Source of the DNA: Pseudocitrobacter corydidari
GTDB lineage: Bacteria; Pseudomonadota; Gammaproteobacteria; Enterobacterales; Enterobacteriaceae
Length of the DNA stretch: 64,000 nt
Direction: 5' to 3'
NCBI RefSeq assembly: GCF_021172065.1
Contig: NZ_CP087880.1
Location: forward strand, 1,898,583 to 1,962,582
The notes under the pieces are model-generated. The model did no database searches, had not been told where the DNA came from, and saw nothing but the letters and a program-made list of their open reading frames with translations. Every line of letters starts with the position of its first letter. The first letter of the stretch is position 1. A program made the position numbers and the translations under genes. Positions 30,093-38,727 of this stretch are shown in pieces.

Positions 30093-30494
30093 TTAGCTAC
30101 CGCGATAAGTTGAATAACCGTATTGACTCAACAGAAGAGGGATGTGCAATTTTTCATTGTTTTTAGAAACGTTGAACGTTACCGGGATGCCTGGGAAAAA
30201 TGTCTCCATTTTCTGGCTTTTAAAATAGTCCCCTGTCTGAAATGTCACTCTGTAAATCCCCGGTGTCATATCGGTGTCTGCGGGATAAAGTGACTTAATG
30301 CGGCCACCTGCATCGGTTTTTCCATCGGCAATATGCTTCCAGCTCATTCCCTCTTGTTTATCCAGCACAACCTTCACTCCAGGGGACGGTAAACCTGTTT
30401 GCTGGTTCAGAATATGAACGCTGAGAGTACCTTCAGGGGAGGCGAATGCATTCAGGCTACACAGGGATAAGGCAACAACGATTATTTTTTTCAT
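30093..30494 (-). CDS. hiuH: 5-hydroxyisourate hydrolase, periplasmic
   Basis: A 133-residue transthyretin-like protein. The start at 30494 gives a clear signal peptide (MKKIIVVALSLCSLNAFA) and has GGA ten bases upstream; the longer reading frame upstream lacks coding character. The mature protein begins SPEGTLSVHILNQQTG and ends in YRGS, the C-terminal signature that separates HIU hydrolases from transthyretin. It hydrolyses 5-hydroxyisourate in purine catabolism in the periplasm, as in E. coli and Salmonella. No other uricase-pathway gene is in the neighbourhood. Confidence 0.92.
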   Translation of the reverse strand: MKKIIVVALSLCSLNAFASPEGTLSVHILNQQTGLPSPGVKVVLDKQEGMSWKHIADGKTDAGGRIKSLYPADTDMTPGIYRVTFQTGDYFKSQKMETFFPGIPVTFNVSKNNEKLHIPLLLSQYGYSTYRGS

Positions 30495-30647
30495 AGATAC
30501 TGTTCCATAACATTCAACGTGTCTGAAACTATAGATGCTCTTGCCCAATTTAAATATTAAACATTTTGTTAACTTTACATCGCCAGCAAGGCGTTGCTTA
30601 CGATTGGGTTTTGCCTGACACCGTAAGCGTAACTTATTCACGGATAA

Positions 30648-31439
30648 CTATCCGAGACAGGAAATATACTTTTTCCCTGAGCAACGCACGATATCATCAG
30701 CATTTTCAGTAATATCTTTTCCTTCAAACGCGCCGTACAGTCTCTTAAATTTCACCCTATCCAGTCGCTGAATAATGTCACTGACGGTTGTTGCTGGTAA
30801 TGGCAGTAAATTGGGGTAGCTCCACATAAAGGAGACGGCGTGCGCACCTGGGGTGACTTGAATAATGTCGGCGGAAAGCACTACGCCTTCATCTCGCGCC
30901 CAATGCAAAACACAGCCACCGGCAAAATGCCCACCAAGACGTATCACGTGAACGTCACGGGTCAGAGCAAAAGTGTCGCCTTCCCAAAAATTAATCCAGG
31001 GACTGTCGCGCATTACCCACTTACTGTCATTGGCATGAAGATAAATCGGGGCGCTAAATTCTTCAGCCCAATCTTGCATTGTGGTGTAGTAATGGGGATG
31101 CGATATCGCTATTGCCTTTAGACCGCCAATGGATGAAATAAGCATTTTTGTGGCATCGTCGAGAGTGGCAATGCAATCCCACAGAATATTGCCTTCCGGG
31201 GTTCGCAGAATAAACGCACGCTGGTTGATGGCAAAATCAGGAACGGTACGGATGCTAAAAAGAGCGTTATCGTGTTGTTTCCATGTATTGGTATGTGAAG
31301 CACAAAGGGCGTTAAAATCGATCCATTTTTGCCCAGTCGAAGGGATATATTGGCGCTCATCTTCACAGATGTTGCAATTATCTGGATAAGAACCTTTCGT
31401 CTCATAGGACGTACCGCATGCTTTGCATAGAGTAATCAT
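30648..31439 (-). CDS. Metallo-beta-lactamase-fold protein with N-terminal zinc ribbon
   Basis: A 263-residue protein. Two CxxC pairs in the first 27 residues (CKAC, CNIC) look like a zinc ribbon. An MBL-fold domain follows: strand IAISHPHYYTT corresponds to the HxHxDH motif but with Asp and the third His replaced, a later LGGHFAGG supplies the next His, and LSADIIQV the Asp. Only part of the dinuclear site is intact, so one metal may be bound or the enzyme may be atypical. AAGGA precedes the ATG. Its function is unknown, and it has no tight operon partner. Confidence 0.75.
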   Translation of the reverse strand: MITLCKACGTSYETKGSYPDNCNICEDERQYIPSTGQKWIDFNALCASHTNTWKQHDNALFSIRTVPDFAINQRAFILRTPEGNILWDCIATLDDATKMLISSIGGLKAIAISHPHYYTTMQDWAEEFSAPIYLHANDSKWVMRDSPWINFWEGDTFALTRDVHVIRLGGHFAGGCVLHWARDEGVVLSADIIQVTPGAHAVSFMWSYPNLLPLPATTVSDIIQRLDRVKFKRLYGAFEGKDITENADDIVRCSGKKYISCLG

Positions 31440-31738
31440 TGAGTTTTCCTTATTCCTTCTCTTAATCCAATGGCAGGGGAATCGACTTTGTATTTATTTA
31501 ACGCACAGTTAGCCTGGCACATAGATATACAAGGATGTGTCCGTTAGTGCTGCCATTTAGCGAGGATAGTCAGCACCCGTTTCTCGCTCATAGCAGACCT
31601 TATGCCCTACTTTCAGTCGCCAGAGGTGCCAGACGGTGTGCCGTTTATTGATCTTACTCGCTAAGTATGAAACAGAGAGAAAGCCAAAACACGTCAGCCA
31701 ACCCATCCATATTTAAAAGAATAAGGAGTCAGTAAAGC

Positions 31739-32689
31739 TCAGGTAATTTTTCGGGTAAACTGTTGCTCCGTAATGGTACTCCCCCACTGGTCGCCTTCCC
31801 ATTCTTTCGACAATGTAAAGCCAAATGATTCATACAAGCGTCTTGCCGCTGTCAGTTTATTAAATGTCCATAGCTGTACCGAAGAGAACCGCTGCTCAAC
31901 ACAAAATGCCATCGCCTCTGCAATGAGTTTTCTGCCCAACCCGCTGCCACGACATCCATCTTCGAGGATAAACCAGCGCAAATGGGCTTCATTATTTCCC
32001 AGATCCTCACCGTCGATGGCTACCGAGCCGACTATTCTGTCGTTTACCATTGCCAACCAAATCTGGTTGCAGGACTTATCAAGGCGGACGGAAAAATCAG
32101 CAAGGCCCGCAGCAACCTTCGATTCAAAAATAACGCCGAAGTTATGCTCCCTTGCATAATAGCCGCCATGCATTTCGGCAATGCGACCAATCATTCCCGG
32201 ATGATAGCCCGTGACAATTTTGACGCTATTGCTTGCGTTGACCTCCGTATTTTCGCGGCTGGCTTTCAGGGCGCAGGCATATGATGAAAGCCCCTGTGAG
32301 GTCGTTATCTGGGTAAAGGGATCCAGTTTTTCGAGTGCGGCGGTGACACGGTCGTCAGCGTAAGCATTGATGGTCTGGACAGTCTTTCTCCCCTTTTCGG
32401 TGAGATTTAACAGTTTCGTCCTCGCGTCTTCTGCGTAAGGTCTTTCTTCCAGCTCACCCGCTTTGACAAGCTTTGCGAGCATGCGACTCACGCTGGATTT
32501 CTCCAGCCCAAGAATCTGTACCAACTGAGCCGCTGATATGGCCCCATACGTTTCAACTTCAAGCAGGGTGTGAACGGCGGAAGGAGGATAATCCGTCGCC
32601 GCCAGCGTCTGGTTCATAAAACCCAACTCGCGCACCATTAAACGAGAGGCTTCACGTACATTTTTTATGGTCTGCAATTCTGGATTCAT
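31739..32689 (-). CDS. Bifunctional MarR regulator / GNAT acetyltransferase
   Basis: A 316-residue fusion. Residues about 1-145 form a MarR winged helix (ISAAQLVQILGLEKSSVSRMLAKLVKAGELEERPYAEDARTK region), and residues about 160-316 a GNAT domain with the acetyl-CoA loop RGSGLGRKLI. Such fusions can sense and acetylate a small molecule. I chose ATG 32689 (third codon of the longest frame), because AAGGG lies eight bases upstream. A palindromic candidate operator sits at 32712-32726. Substrate and target genes are unknown. Confidence 0.85.
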   Translation of the reverse strand: MNPELQTIKNVREASRLMVRELGFMNQTLAATDYPPSAVHTLLEVETYGAISAAQLVQILGLEKSSVSRMLAKLVKAGELEERPYAEDARTKLLNLTEKGRKTVQTINAYADDRVTAALEKLDPFTQITTSQGLSSYACALKASRENTEVNASNSVKIVTGYHPGMIGRIAEMHGGYYAREHNFGVIFESKVAAGLADFSVRLDKSCNQIWLAMVNDRIVGSVAIDGEDLGNNEAHLRWFILEDGCRGSGLGRKLIAEAMAFCVEQRFSSVQLWTFNKLTAARRLYESFGFTLSKEWEGDQWGSTITEQQFTRKIT

Positions 32690-32711
32690 TAACATTGCCC
32701 TTGTTTATATA

Positions 32712-32726
32712 GTTGCATAATACAAC
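32712..32726. promoter_or_regulatory. Candidate autoregulatory operator of the MarR-GNAT gene
   Basis: GTTGCATAATACAAC is an inverted repeat with 12 of 15 symmetric positions, 23 bp upstream of the chosen start. MarR-type regulators bind palindromes of this size and often repress their own gene. Confidence 0.45.
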
Positions 32727-32784
32727 CATCTAAACATGAAACCTGTCAATCTTTTACTCTCTTTCAGCGCCTTGCTCATGTCTG

Positions 32785-33522
32785 TCACCAGGTTCTGGCT
32801 TCGATTTTAGGGGAGCAGTGCGCTTCAAGCTTATCCAGGAAGATAAACAAAGCCGCATTCATTTCGCTGTAATCATGTGCCCGAAGTTTCTCCACCGTAT
32901 CGACAAAACGATATTCTGCGAAACGACTTAGCTCCGATGCTGAATGAGCAATAAGTTCTTCAACGACTTCTCGCGTCAATTCCAAATGGCACTGGAAACC
33001 GTAAACGCGATCGGAATAAGCCACAATCTGACGTGGACATCCTTCACTGTAAGCCATAATGACCGCATCACCCGTCAGGCCGGGCATGTCGTTATGCCAG
33101 TGCCCCACCTCAAGCATTGGGCCAAAATGACTGAACATCTCGCTCTTGCTGCCATCCTTCGTCAGATAAACCGGGAATTTGCCAATCTCTTTCTCCGGGC
33201 TGTGCGCAAAAGGCGCGCCAAGCGCTTCGCCAATCAACTGCGAGCCTAGACAGACTCCGATTACGGCGCGTCCTGATCCGATGACAGAAGCAATAAAGGT
33301 TTGTTCACTTTTTGCATCAAAATGGGGGCATTCGTCAGTAGTCACGCTCGGGTCCTGCGGGCCGCCCATTACAATCAACAAATCAATGTCGCCGGTATCC
33401 GTTGGGAGTTTTTCACCGGCATAAACGCGTGAATAAGTGACGTCATGGCCCTTCTCCCTTGCCCACGTTTCATAAGCGCCTGGTGCTTCAAAACTCTCGT
33501 GAACGATGAAGTGAACTCTCAT
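32785..33522 (-). CDS. Class I glutamine amidotransferase-like protein
   Basis: A 245-residue protein with the GATase-1 fold. The nucleophile elbow is GVCLGSQLIGEALG, and the catalytic His is in FQCHLE followed by Glu. LLIVMGGPQDP supplies the oxyanion-strand region. Stand-alone proteins of this kind are often annotated as GMP-synthase-like or glutamyl-polyamine hydrolases; the substrate cannot be told. I chose ATG 33522 (third codon) since AGGAG lies nine bases away. It is convergent or tandem with no obvious pathway partner. Confidence 0.8.
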   Translation of the reverse strand: MRVHFIVHESFEAPGAYETWAREKGHDVTYSRVYAGEKLPTDTGDIDLLIVMGGPQDPSVTTDECPHFDAKSEQTFIASVIGSGRAVIGVCLGSQLIGEALGAPFAHSPEKEIGKFPVYLTKDGSKSEMFSHFGPMLEVGHWHNDMPGLTGDAVIMAYSEGCPRQIVAYSDRVYGFQCHLELTREVVEELIAHSASELSRFAEYRFVDTVEKLRAHDYSEMNAALFIFLDKLEAHCSPKIEARTW

Positions 33523-33637
33523 TTGCATATGCTCCTGTAATACTTATGATAATTATGGATACCACCTCATCGAGCCCGTCTGGTTCTGGCTAAGGGAGGA
33601 TGACGCCATCATCATAAGCGCAGGAGTTGAATCTTAA

Positions 33638-34411
33638 ATGCCAGGAAGTATAGATAAAACGCCAAGGCATGATGAACGTGTCGGCTGGTCCGGCACGGCA
33701 ATACGCTATCAGCGCGGTGAGTCAGATCCCTCTCATCATCATCTTGAAGGGCAATTACTGTTTGCCTCCAGGGGCGTGATGCTCGTTGAAACCGAAGGCA
33801 ATCGCTGGGTCATACCGCCGCAACGCGCATTATGGCTTCCGCCTCTGCAAATCCACAGCTATCACCTGTTATCACAGACAGACCTGCAATCGGTCTATTT
33901 CAGCAGTAGTCTTATCGCCGAGTGTTCGAATTTCACCAAAAGTCACGATGTACATGTCATAACCGCCACGCCTCTGGTGAAAGAACTTATTCAGGCACTC
34001 TTTAGCCAGGAATATAACCCATCGAGCCAACGAAAAATGGCGCTGTTACTTCTGGAGATTTTAAGTGAGGCAGCCCCTTTAGCCGCGGAACTTCCCATGC
34101 CGCGGGATGAACGGTTGTACTGTGCAACCCAGGAATTGTTGGTTAGCCATCGCTGGGAAGCAACAATGAGCGACCTGGCGTATATTGCTAATATGTCCGA
34201 ACGCACATTCTCACGGCTTTTTATCAAGGATACCGGGTTCAGCTTCAGAACATGGAAGCAACGGGCCAGAATTTGTGCTTCATTGGATCTTCTCGCAAAC
34301 GGCATTCCTGTTAAGCAGGTCGCTTACCAGCTTGACTTCTCGTGCCCGGCCGCTTTTTCCGCCGCCTTTCGGGCCATTGTAGGTAAAACGCCAGGGTATT
34401 TTTTGCCGTAA
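33638..34411 (+). CDS. AraC-family transcriptional regulator
   Basis: A 257-residue regulator. The N-terminal cupin-like sensor (HHHLEGQLLFASRGVMLVETEG) is followed by two C-terminal helix-turn-helix motifs (about residues 170-257), the second ending in FRAIVGKTPGYF, the AraC signature. The domain order is like NimR/YdeO-type regulators that control divergent efflux or metabolic genes. It is divergent from the amidotransferase gene (115 bp apart), which is its most likely target. Confidence 0.88.
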   Translation: MPGSIDKTPRHDERVGWSGTAIRYQRGESDPSHHHLEGQLLFASRGVMLVETEGNRWVIPPQRALWLPPLQIHSYHLLSQTDLQSVYFSSSLIAECSNFTKSHDVHVITATPLVKELIQALFSQEYNPSSQRKMALLLLEILSEAAPLAAELPMPRDERLYCATQELLVSHRWEATMSDLAYIANMSERTFSRLFIKDTGFSFRTWKQRARICASLDLLANGIPVKQVAYQLDFSCPAAFSAAFRAIVGKTPGYFLP

Positions 34412-34452
34412 GCGTTGGTGTGACATGAGGGCTTGATGTGCCTGCTTTAGTC

Positions 34453-34482
34453 CAGAAGCGGACTATGATAGTACCGCTTCTG
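34453..34482 (+). terminator. Hairpin after AraC regulator
   Basis: CAGAAGCGG pairs perfectly with CCGCTTCTG around a 12-base loop, 42 bp after the stop codon. It belongs to the same sequence family as the hairpins that follow the two transporter cassettes. Confidence 0.5.
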
Positions 34483-34543
34483 CCGTAGTAGTATTATTTA
34501 TAGCCAATACATTTGATGCTCTAACGCTAAAGGGATTAAGACA

Positions 34544-35083
34544 ATGCCGCTACCGGAAAGGATGCAACCAACTAAAGTCAGTAGTAAAAAGATAGCCGAA
34601 CTCTCAAAAAAAGCTGAGATGATACTTGCTAAAATTGATGAGGGTGCCAATCAGGAAGATCCTGTTCTGATGGCTATGATGGTTGAATGGAACAATCAAG
34701 TTGCGTGCCCCTATGCATTTTCTGATTTCAGGGATTTTTCCTCCTGGACCAGTGCCCGTGAATTTACCCGAATGGCTTTTAACCAGGAAAAATTTTACCC
34801 AGACTTTACGTGGGTAGAATTGATTCAAATAATCAATTTCATTTGTGCCTGCGAGGGCAAGGAATCCGAGCAAGACTTCGCTCTTTCATTACTTGAGTGT
34901 AATTTTGATGGTAATCCATCTGATCTCATATTTTGGCCAGATAGTTGGTTCCAGAACGCTGAAATGTTACACAGTGAACTTAGTGCAGAAGAGATTGCAG
35001 GCTATCTAATGGCCCGCTCAGGCAGGCACTTAGCTGATGCACCAGATATAGAATTGAGATATCCAATACCGGATAATAATTAA
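34544..35083 (+). CDS. Hypothetical protein, acidic
   Basis: A 179-residue acidic protein with no family I recognise. The first 40 residues are Lys-rich and likely helical (KKIAELSKKAEMILAKI), and the rest is rich in Trp, Phe and acidic residues. There is no signal peptide or TM segment. An AAAGGGA sequence 14-20 bases upstream could support the ATG. The AT-rich composition and position beside the second cassette copy suggest acquired DNA. Acidic single-copy proteins of this size are often immunity proteins, but no toxin partner is visible, so that is only a possibility. Confidence 0.6.
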   Translation: MPLPERMQPTKVSSKKIAELSKKAEMILAKIDEGANQEDPVLMAMMVEWNNQVACPYAFSDFRDFSSWTSAREFTRMAFNQEKFYPDFTWVELIQIINFICACEGKESEQDFALSLLECNFDGNPSDLIFWPDSWFQNAEMLHSELSAEEIAGYLMARSGRHLADAPDIELRYPIPDNN

Positions 35084-35140
35084 TTATTAAATAGCCACCA
35101 TACATATTATTGGTGAAAAGAGCGATTGCATTGCAAGATG

Positions 35141-35163
35141 CACCGGTCTCGATGAGACCGGTG
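35141..35163. terminator. Perfect hairpin before cassette copy 2
   Basis: CACCGGTCTC pairs perfectly with GAGACCGGTG around a three-base loop. No T tract follows, but the position between two convergent genes fits a bidirectional terminator. Confidence 0.5.
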
Positions 35164-35266
35164 AGGCTAATACCGTTTGCCCCGCCGACTGCGAGCTGAA
35201 GGCGTGAGCGTCGCGAAATTCAATGCGTCAGAGCCGTTTTCAGGACGAGCAATAAAATCGGTTATC

Positions 35267-36202
35267 TTATTCAGACTGCCAGTAAAGCGGTGAACCGAAC
35301 ACGTCAATGTAGTAATCGATAATTGCCCGCACGTTCAGCGGAGGGTGGCGGGCATTCGGATAGATTGCCGCGATGTGCTGCGGATCCGTTTTTATGGACG
35401 CGTCCAGCTCCGGCAGCAGCCCGACAAGCTCGCCGCTCTTCAGCCGGTCGCCAATCAGCCAGTCAGGAAACAGCACAATCCCCATTCCGCCGAGTGCGGC
35501 AATCAGCAGCGATTCCGCATTATTGGATGACATCAGGGGCGAGACGGGATAGTGCACCCACTCCTCTGGGTGCCTGCGCAGCAGCCAGCGGTTTGGACCT
35601 GACGAGCCGTGATAAACCAGACATTTATGACCTGCCAGCTCTTCAGGTGATTCAGGCATACCGTGCCGACGGATGTAATCCGCTGACGCGGCAAGATGAT
35701 AGAACTGCTGGCCAAACACGCGCGCATGAAATGAGGAATCCGTCAGCGTGCCAATGCGGAAAATCACGTCAGCCGGTTCCCGGTGCGGATCGACATAATC
35801 ATCGGTCAGCGTAAGCTCGATACTGAGCCTCGGATATCGCTCCGTCAGGCCGGGTAATGCGGGCGCGACATGTCGTTGTCCAAAGAACACAGGGGCGTTT
35901 ATGCGGACCCTTCCGGAAGGCTCAAGCGTTCTCTCGTTGAGTTCCCGCCGCGCCTCCTCCAGGCTGCCCGTCATGGCCCGCGCATAGCGGATAAAAAGAT
36001 GGCCGCTTTCCGTCGGGATGATCGCCCGGGTATTGCGGTAAAAGAGCTGCTGGCCGAGCGCATCCTCCATCTGATGGATGACGCGCGACACCTGAGAGGC
36101 AGATATCCCTTCCCGCCGCGCCACCACAGAGAAATTCTGCGTCTCATAAACGTCTATAAAGATCAGCAGAGCGCGAATGCTGATGTTCCCAGGCTCATTC
36201 AT
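35267..36202 (-). CDS. LysR-family transcriptional regulator (copy 2)
   Basis: A 311-residue LysR-type regulator with about 96% identity to the copy at 4245-5180; the DNA-binding region differs at one position (Pro to Thr after YRN), and most other changes are in the effector domain. It is divergent from the two paralogous transporter genes. Because the recognition helix is unchanged, both regulators may bind both promoters; the effector-domain changes could give different inducers. Confidence 0.9.
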   Translation of the reverse strand: MNEPGNISIRALLIFIDVYETQNFSVVARREGISASQVSRVIHQMEDALGQQLFYRNTRAIIPTESGHLFIRYARAMTGSLEEARRELNERTLEPSGRVRINAPVFFGQRHVAPALPGLTERYPRLSIELTLTDDYVDPHREPADVIFRIGTLTDSSFHARVFGQQFYHLAASADYIRRHGMPESPEELAGHKCLVYHGSSGPNRWLLRRHPEEWVHYPVSPLMSSNNAESLLIAALGGMGIVLFPDWLIGDRLKSGELVGLLPELDASIKTDPQHIAAIYPNARHPPLNVRAIIDYYIDVFGSPLYWQSE

Positions 36203-36301
36203 TAATGCATATCCTGCACAAGTGTTTATCTCATTATGGCATTTTTCTCATCCATGTTAAGTCGTAATCTCCCCCGCCTGGACAACCGGAGACTGATTGC
36301 T

Positions 36302-36736
36302 ATGCAACTGATATTGATTTTTATCGTAATTGCCGGAGGCATGGGACTGTCCGTAGAGGCAGGATTGCTCGGGCCACTTGGCGGGGAGGTCGGTGACCTC
36401 TGGGCTACCTTCAGCGTATTTGGCGTGGGCGCGGCGCTGACCTTCCTGCTGATGCTTTTCTTCAGCCCGCGTAACAGCCCGTCATTCTTTGCGCAGCCTG
36501 CGTGGCAGCTGCTGGGCGGCGTGCTTGGGCCGATTTATGTCATCATCCTGACCGTGGTAACGCCGGCAATCGGCATCGCCATGACGATGATCGGCATACT
36601 GGCAGGCCAGGTCTTCAAAAGCCTGATTATTGACCACTTCGGCCTGCTCGGTACGCCGCACAGAAAAATTGACAGTAAACGTATCATCGCGCTGATTTTC
36701 ATCATTGCAGCGCTGGTTATGGTTGCACAGGGGTAA
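36302..36736 (+). CDS. DMT-family (YdcZ/DUF606) half-size transporter subunit A, copy 2
   Basis: A 144-residue membrane protein with about five helices, some 95% identical to the copy at 5280-5714. The start is set at ATG 36302 by the same GGAG ribosome binding site as in copy 1. Differences cluster in the last third (for example ILTVVTPAIG instead of ILIVATPAIG). It is followed nine bases later by subunit B. Confidence 0.8.
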   Translation: MQLILIFIVIAGGMGLSVEAGLLGPLGGEVGDLWATFSVFGVGAALTFLLMLFFSPRNSPSFFAQPAWQLLGGVLGPIYVIILTVVTPAIGIAMTMIGILAGQVFKSLIIDHFGLLGTPHRKIDSKRIIALIFIIAALVMVAQG

Positions 36737-36745
36737 AGTAACATT

Positions 36746-37237
36746 ATGACTATTATCATGATTCTTCTCGCCGTCGCTGGCGGTGCCATGCTGAGTATCC
36801 AGGCGGCTATCAACGGTCAACTGGGCAGCAAGGTCGGCGTTTTCAAAAGCGCGTTCCTGACTTTTTCGGTCGGCGCGCTGGTGACGGGGCTGCTTATTTT
36901 TTTCTTCGAACCCAAACACGCCCTGACCCTGATGGACGTGCCTAAATGGCAACTGCTGGGCGCAATGTTTGGCGTGCCGTACATCGTCATTATGGTACTG
37001 GCGATCCAGCGCATTGGCGCTGCGGTTGCCACGGTCGCCGTCATTTTTGGCCAGCTGACCATGAGCATGCTGATCGATAACTTCGGCTGGCTGGGCAATG
37101 CGTCGATTCCGTTTTCGATGAGCCGACTCGGCGCCATTGTCTGCCTGGGTATCGCGCTGTTCTTCATTTACTCCAGCAGCAAGTCAAAAGCCGCACCGGC
37201 GAAAAAGACTCAGCAGCAGGTAGCCGCTGACAGATAA
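36746..37237 (+). CDS. DMT-family (YdcZ/DUF606) half-size transporter subunit B, copy 2
   Basis: A 163-residue membrane protein, about 94% identical to the copy at 5724-6215, with conservative Ile/Val/Met changes in the helices and several changes in the Lys-rich tail. It pairs with subunit A of the same copy, and with four nearly identical subunits in one cell mixed dimers are possible. A hairpin terminator follows. Confidence 0.8.
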   Translation: MTIIMILLAVAGGAMLSIQAAINGQLGSKVGVFKSAFLTFSVGALVTGLLIFFFEPKHALTLMDVPKWQLLGAMFGVPYIVIMVLAIQRIGAAVATVAVIFGQLTMSMLIDNFGWLGNASIPFSMSRLGAIVCLGIALFFIYSSSKSKAAPAKKTQQQVAADR

Positions 37238-37279
37238 GCTCAACGTGTTCAGAGGCCTGGGGCAAGGCAAAACTGATAT

Positions 37280-37303
37280 GTCCGCTTCCTGCCAGAAGCG
37301 GAC
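37280..37303 (+). terminator. Hairpin downstream of transporter pair, copy 2
   Basis: GTCCGCTTC pairs perfectly with GAAGCGGAC around a six-base loop, followed by TTTT. It corresponds to the hairpin at 6286-6309 after copy 1. Confidence 0.6.
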
Positions 37304-37426
37304 TTTTGGTAGTTGTCAGCGGGAAGGTATTTCAGCAGAATGAGACTGCCTTTAAACATGACCATTTTTTATGCAGTTATAAGCTATTGAATCTAGCTCC
37401 AGCAGGGGTTACTGACTCACAGAATA

Positions 37427-37927
37427 ATGGCTGCACGAGATCGAGCTATGCGTACTCACCAACTGAAAAAGTCCCGTAAACTGTATCGCAGCGTCAATAC
37501 GACTACGCGGCACCATTCTAATAATCCAGGTGCTGAGTATCGCTGGGAACGCAATTGTAAAAAAGTCGGAGATGAACTACTGGCAAAGCGCGAGACAATG
37601 CATGGCAGACAGAAGCGTGGTCGAGACTACACACCATTGTTTTATTTTTTGATCAAACAGATTGGCAAACCGTGGGATGAAATATTCAGCGAAGTATGTG
37701 GACGTCTTGATACCACTGAGCCTGTATTCTGTTTGGTCGCGCTACATGAGCACCAGCAAAGGGATTTAGTCTGCATTGGCGAAAGCAGTTTTTATCCGGG
37801 TCTGTTTGTTAATGAGAATGGAATTCTGCAACAGGTAAACCCTGCAATTACTAGAAAGGATGTTAAGGTGACTTGTCGCTGCTGCACACACACTTACATT
37901 GGTGAACCTGTACTCTGGATAGATTGA
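37427..37927 (+). CDS. Conserved hypothetical basic protein
   Basis: A 166-residue protein. The N-terminal half is very basic (KKSRKLYRS, RWERNCKKVG, GRQKRGRD), then comes PLFYFLIKQIGKPWDEIFSEV, a motif I associate with a widespread family of small uncharacterised proteins. A CRCC cluster near the end could bind metal. There is no signal peptide or TM helix. No gene partner is evident and no clear ribosome binding site is seen. The function is unknown; binding of nucleic acid is a guess from the charge. Confidence 0.55.
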   Translation: MAARDRAMRTHQLKKSRKLYRSVNTTTRHHSNNPGAEYRWERNCKKVGDELLAKRETMHGRQKRGRDYTPLFYFLIKQIGKPWDEIFSEVCGRLDTTEPVFCLVALHEHQQRDLVCIGESSFYPGLFVNENGILQQVNPAITRKDVKVTCRCCTHTYIGEPVLWID

Positions 37928-38145
37928 GTGCCAAAACTTCAATGAGAATGTCATTCCCGTTTTGTTGTACTGGCGAAGATCAGAAACAACAAGACCATAA
38001 CGGTTATATCTGCACTCATCGGACAAACCTGTGAATTATCCGCAGAACGGTGCAATAAGTGTGTTGCGTCCATCAGTTGAACTCACAACTCATAGCCTAC
38101 CTCGCGGCATTTCTTTAAGTCCTCTCTACGCCTGAAAAAGGACAT

Positions 38146-38727
38146 TCAATCACTAATAGCAACATTGCATGGCTTACCATTTATCAACGAAAGCCCAAAA
38201 TCTTCCCACCCACCGGGAGGATCCCAATCACCTGAGCCAAAGATAATATTGTCGGAAATACCATGAATCAACACGCCATCAATGCCACACTCCTCTGATT
38301 TCCACAAAATGCCTTGCGCGACATTTATTAAGAAGACAAACCTATACGTTGTCACAAGGAAGTTCTCACTGAGTGTATCCTCTGTATAATCGGGTACCGC
38401 ATAGATATGCCCAACATAATCGTTGAGATACAGGCTTTCAACGCTCTGGCTGGCTATATCCAGAATATGGACATGCTGGCCGCAGAGAACAACAACGTAG
38501 TCATCATTGCTTAAAATCTCTTTGAAGCAACTTGTCGTAATAAACCCATCCGCATCAACTTCTACATAAATATTGAGTAAGACAACCGGAGCATCATGTT
38601 CACAAACTAATACCTGTGCATCCTGCACTCGACGATGAGGAGGGGCAATTCCGTTAACCTCTATAACGGCGCAGCCTAAATCAGAGACATTTTGTTCCAC
38701 ATTCAGAAACCGCGATTTATATTTCAT
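38146..38727 (-). CDS. Hypothetical protein, acidic, immunity-like
   Basis: A 193-residue acidic protein without recognised domain. It is mostly beta-strand by eye, with repeated hydrophobic strands such as DYVVVLCGQHVHILDI and FVFLINVAQGILW, reminiscent of beta-propeller-like or immunity proteins. ATG 38727 is chosen because GAGG lies nine bases upstream. It overlaps the end of the upstream LysR gene by 11 bp, so it is translationally coupled to it. No toxin partner is visible. Confidence 0.55.
   Translation of the reverse strand: MKYKSRFLNVEQNVSDLGCAVIEVNGIAPPHRRVQDAQVLVCEHDAPVVLLNIYVEVDADGFITTSCFKEILSNDDYVVVLCGQHVHILDIASQSVESLYLNDYVGHIYAVPDYTEDTLSENFLVTTYRFVFLINVAQGILWKSEECGIDGVLIHGISDNIIFGSGDWDPPGGWEDFGLSLINGKPCNVAISD

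Larger units (their letters stand above)
35219..37244. repeat. Copy 2 of the 2-kb direct duplication
   Basis: Second copy of the LysR + two-transporter cassette, in direct orientation and offset by exactly 31,022 bp from copy 1 at 4197-6222. In a sampled 91-bp stretch at the left end there are five substitutions. Recombination between the two copies would delete the 31 kb between them. Confidence 0.9.
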
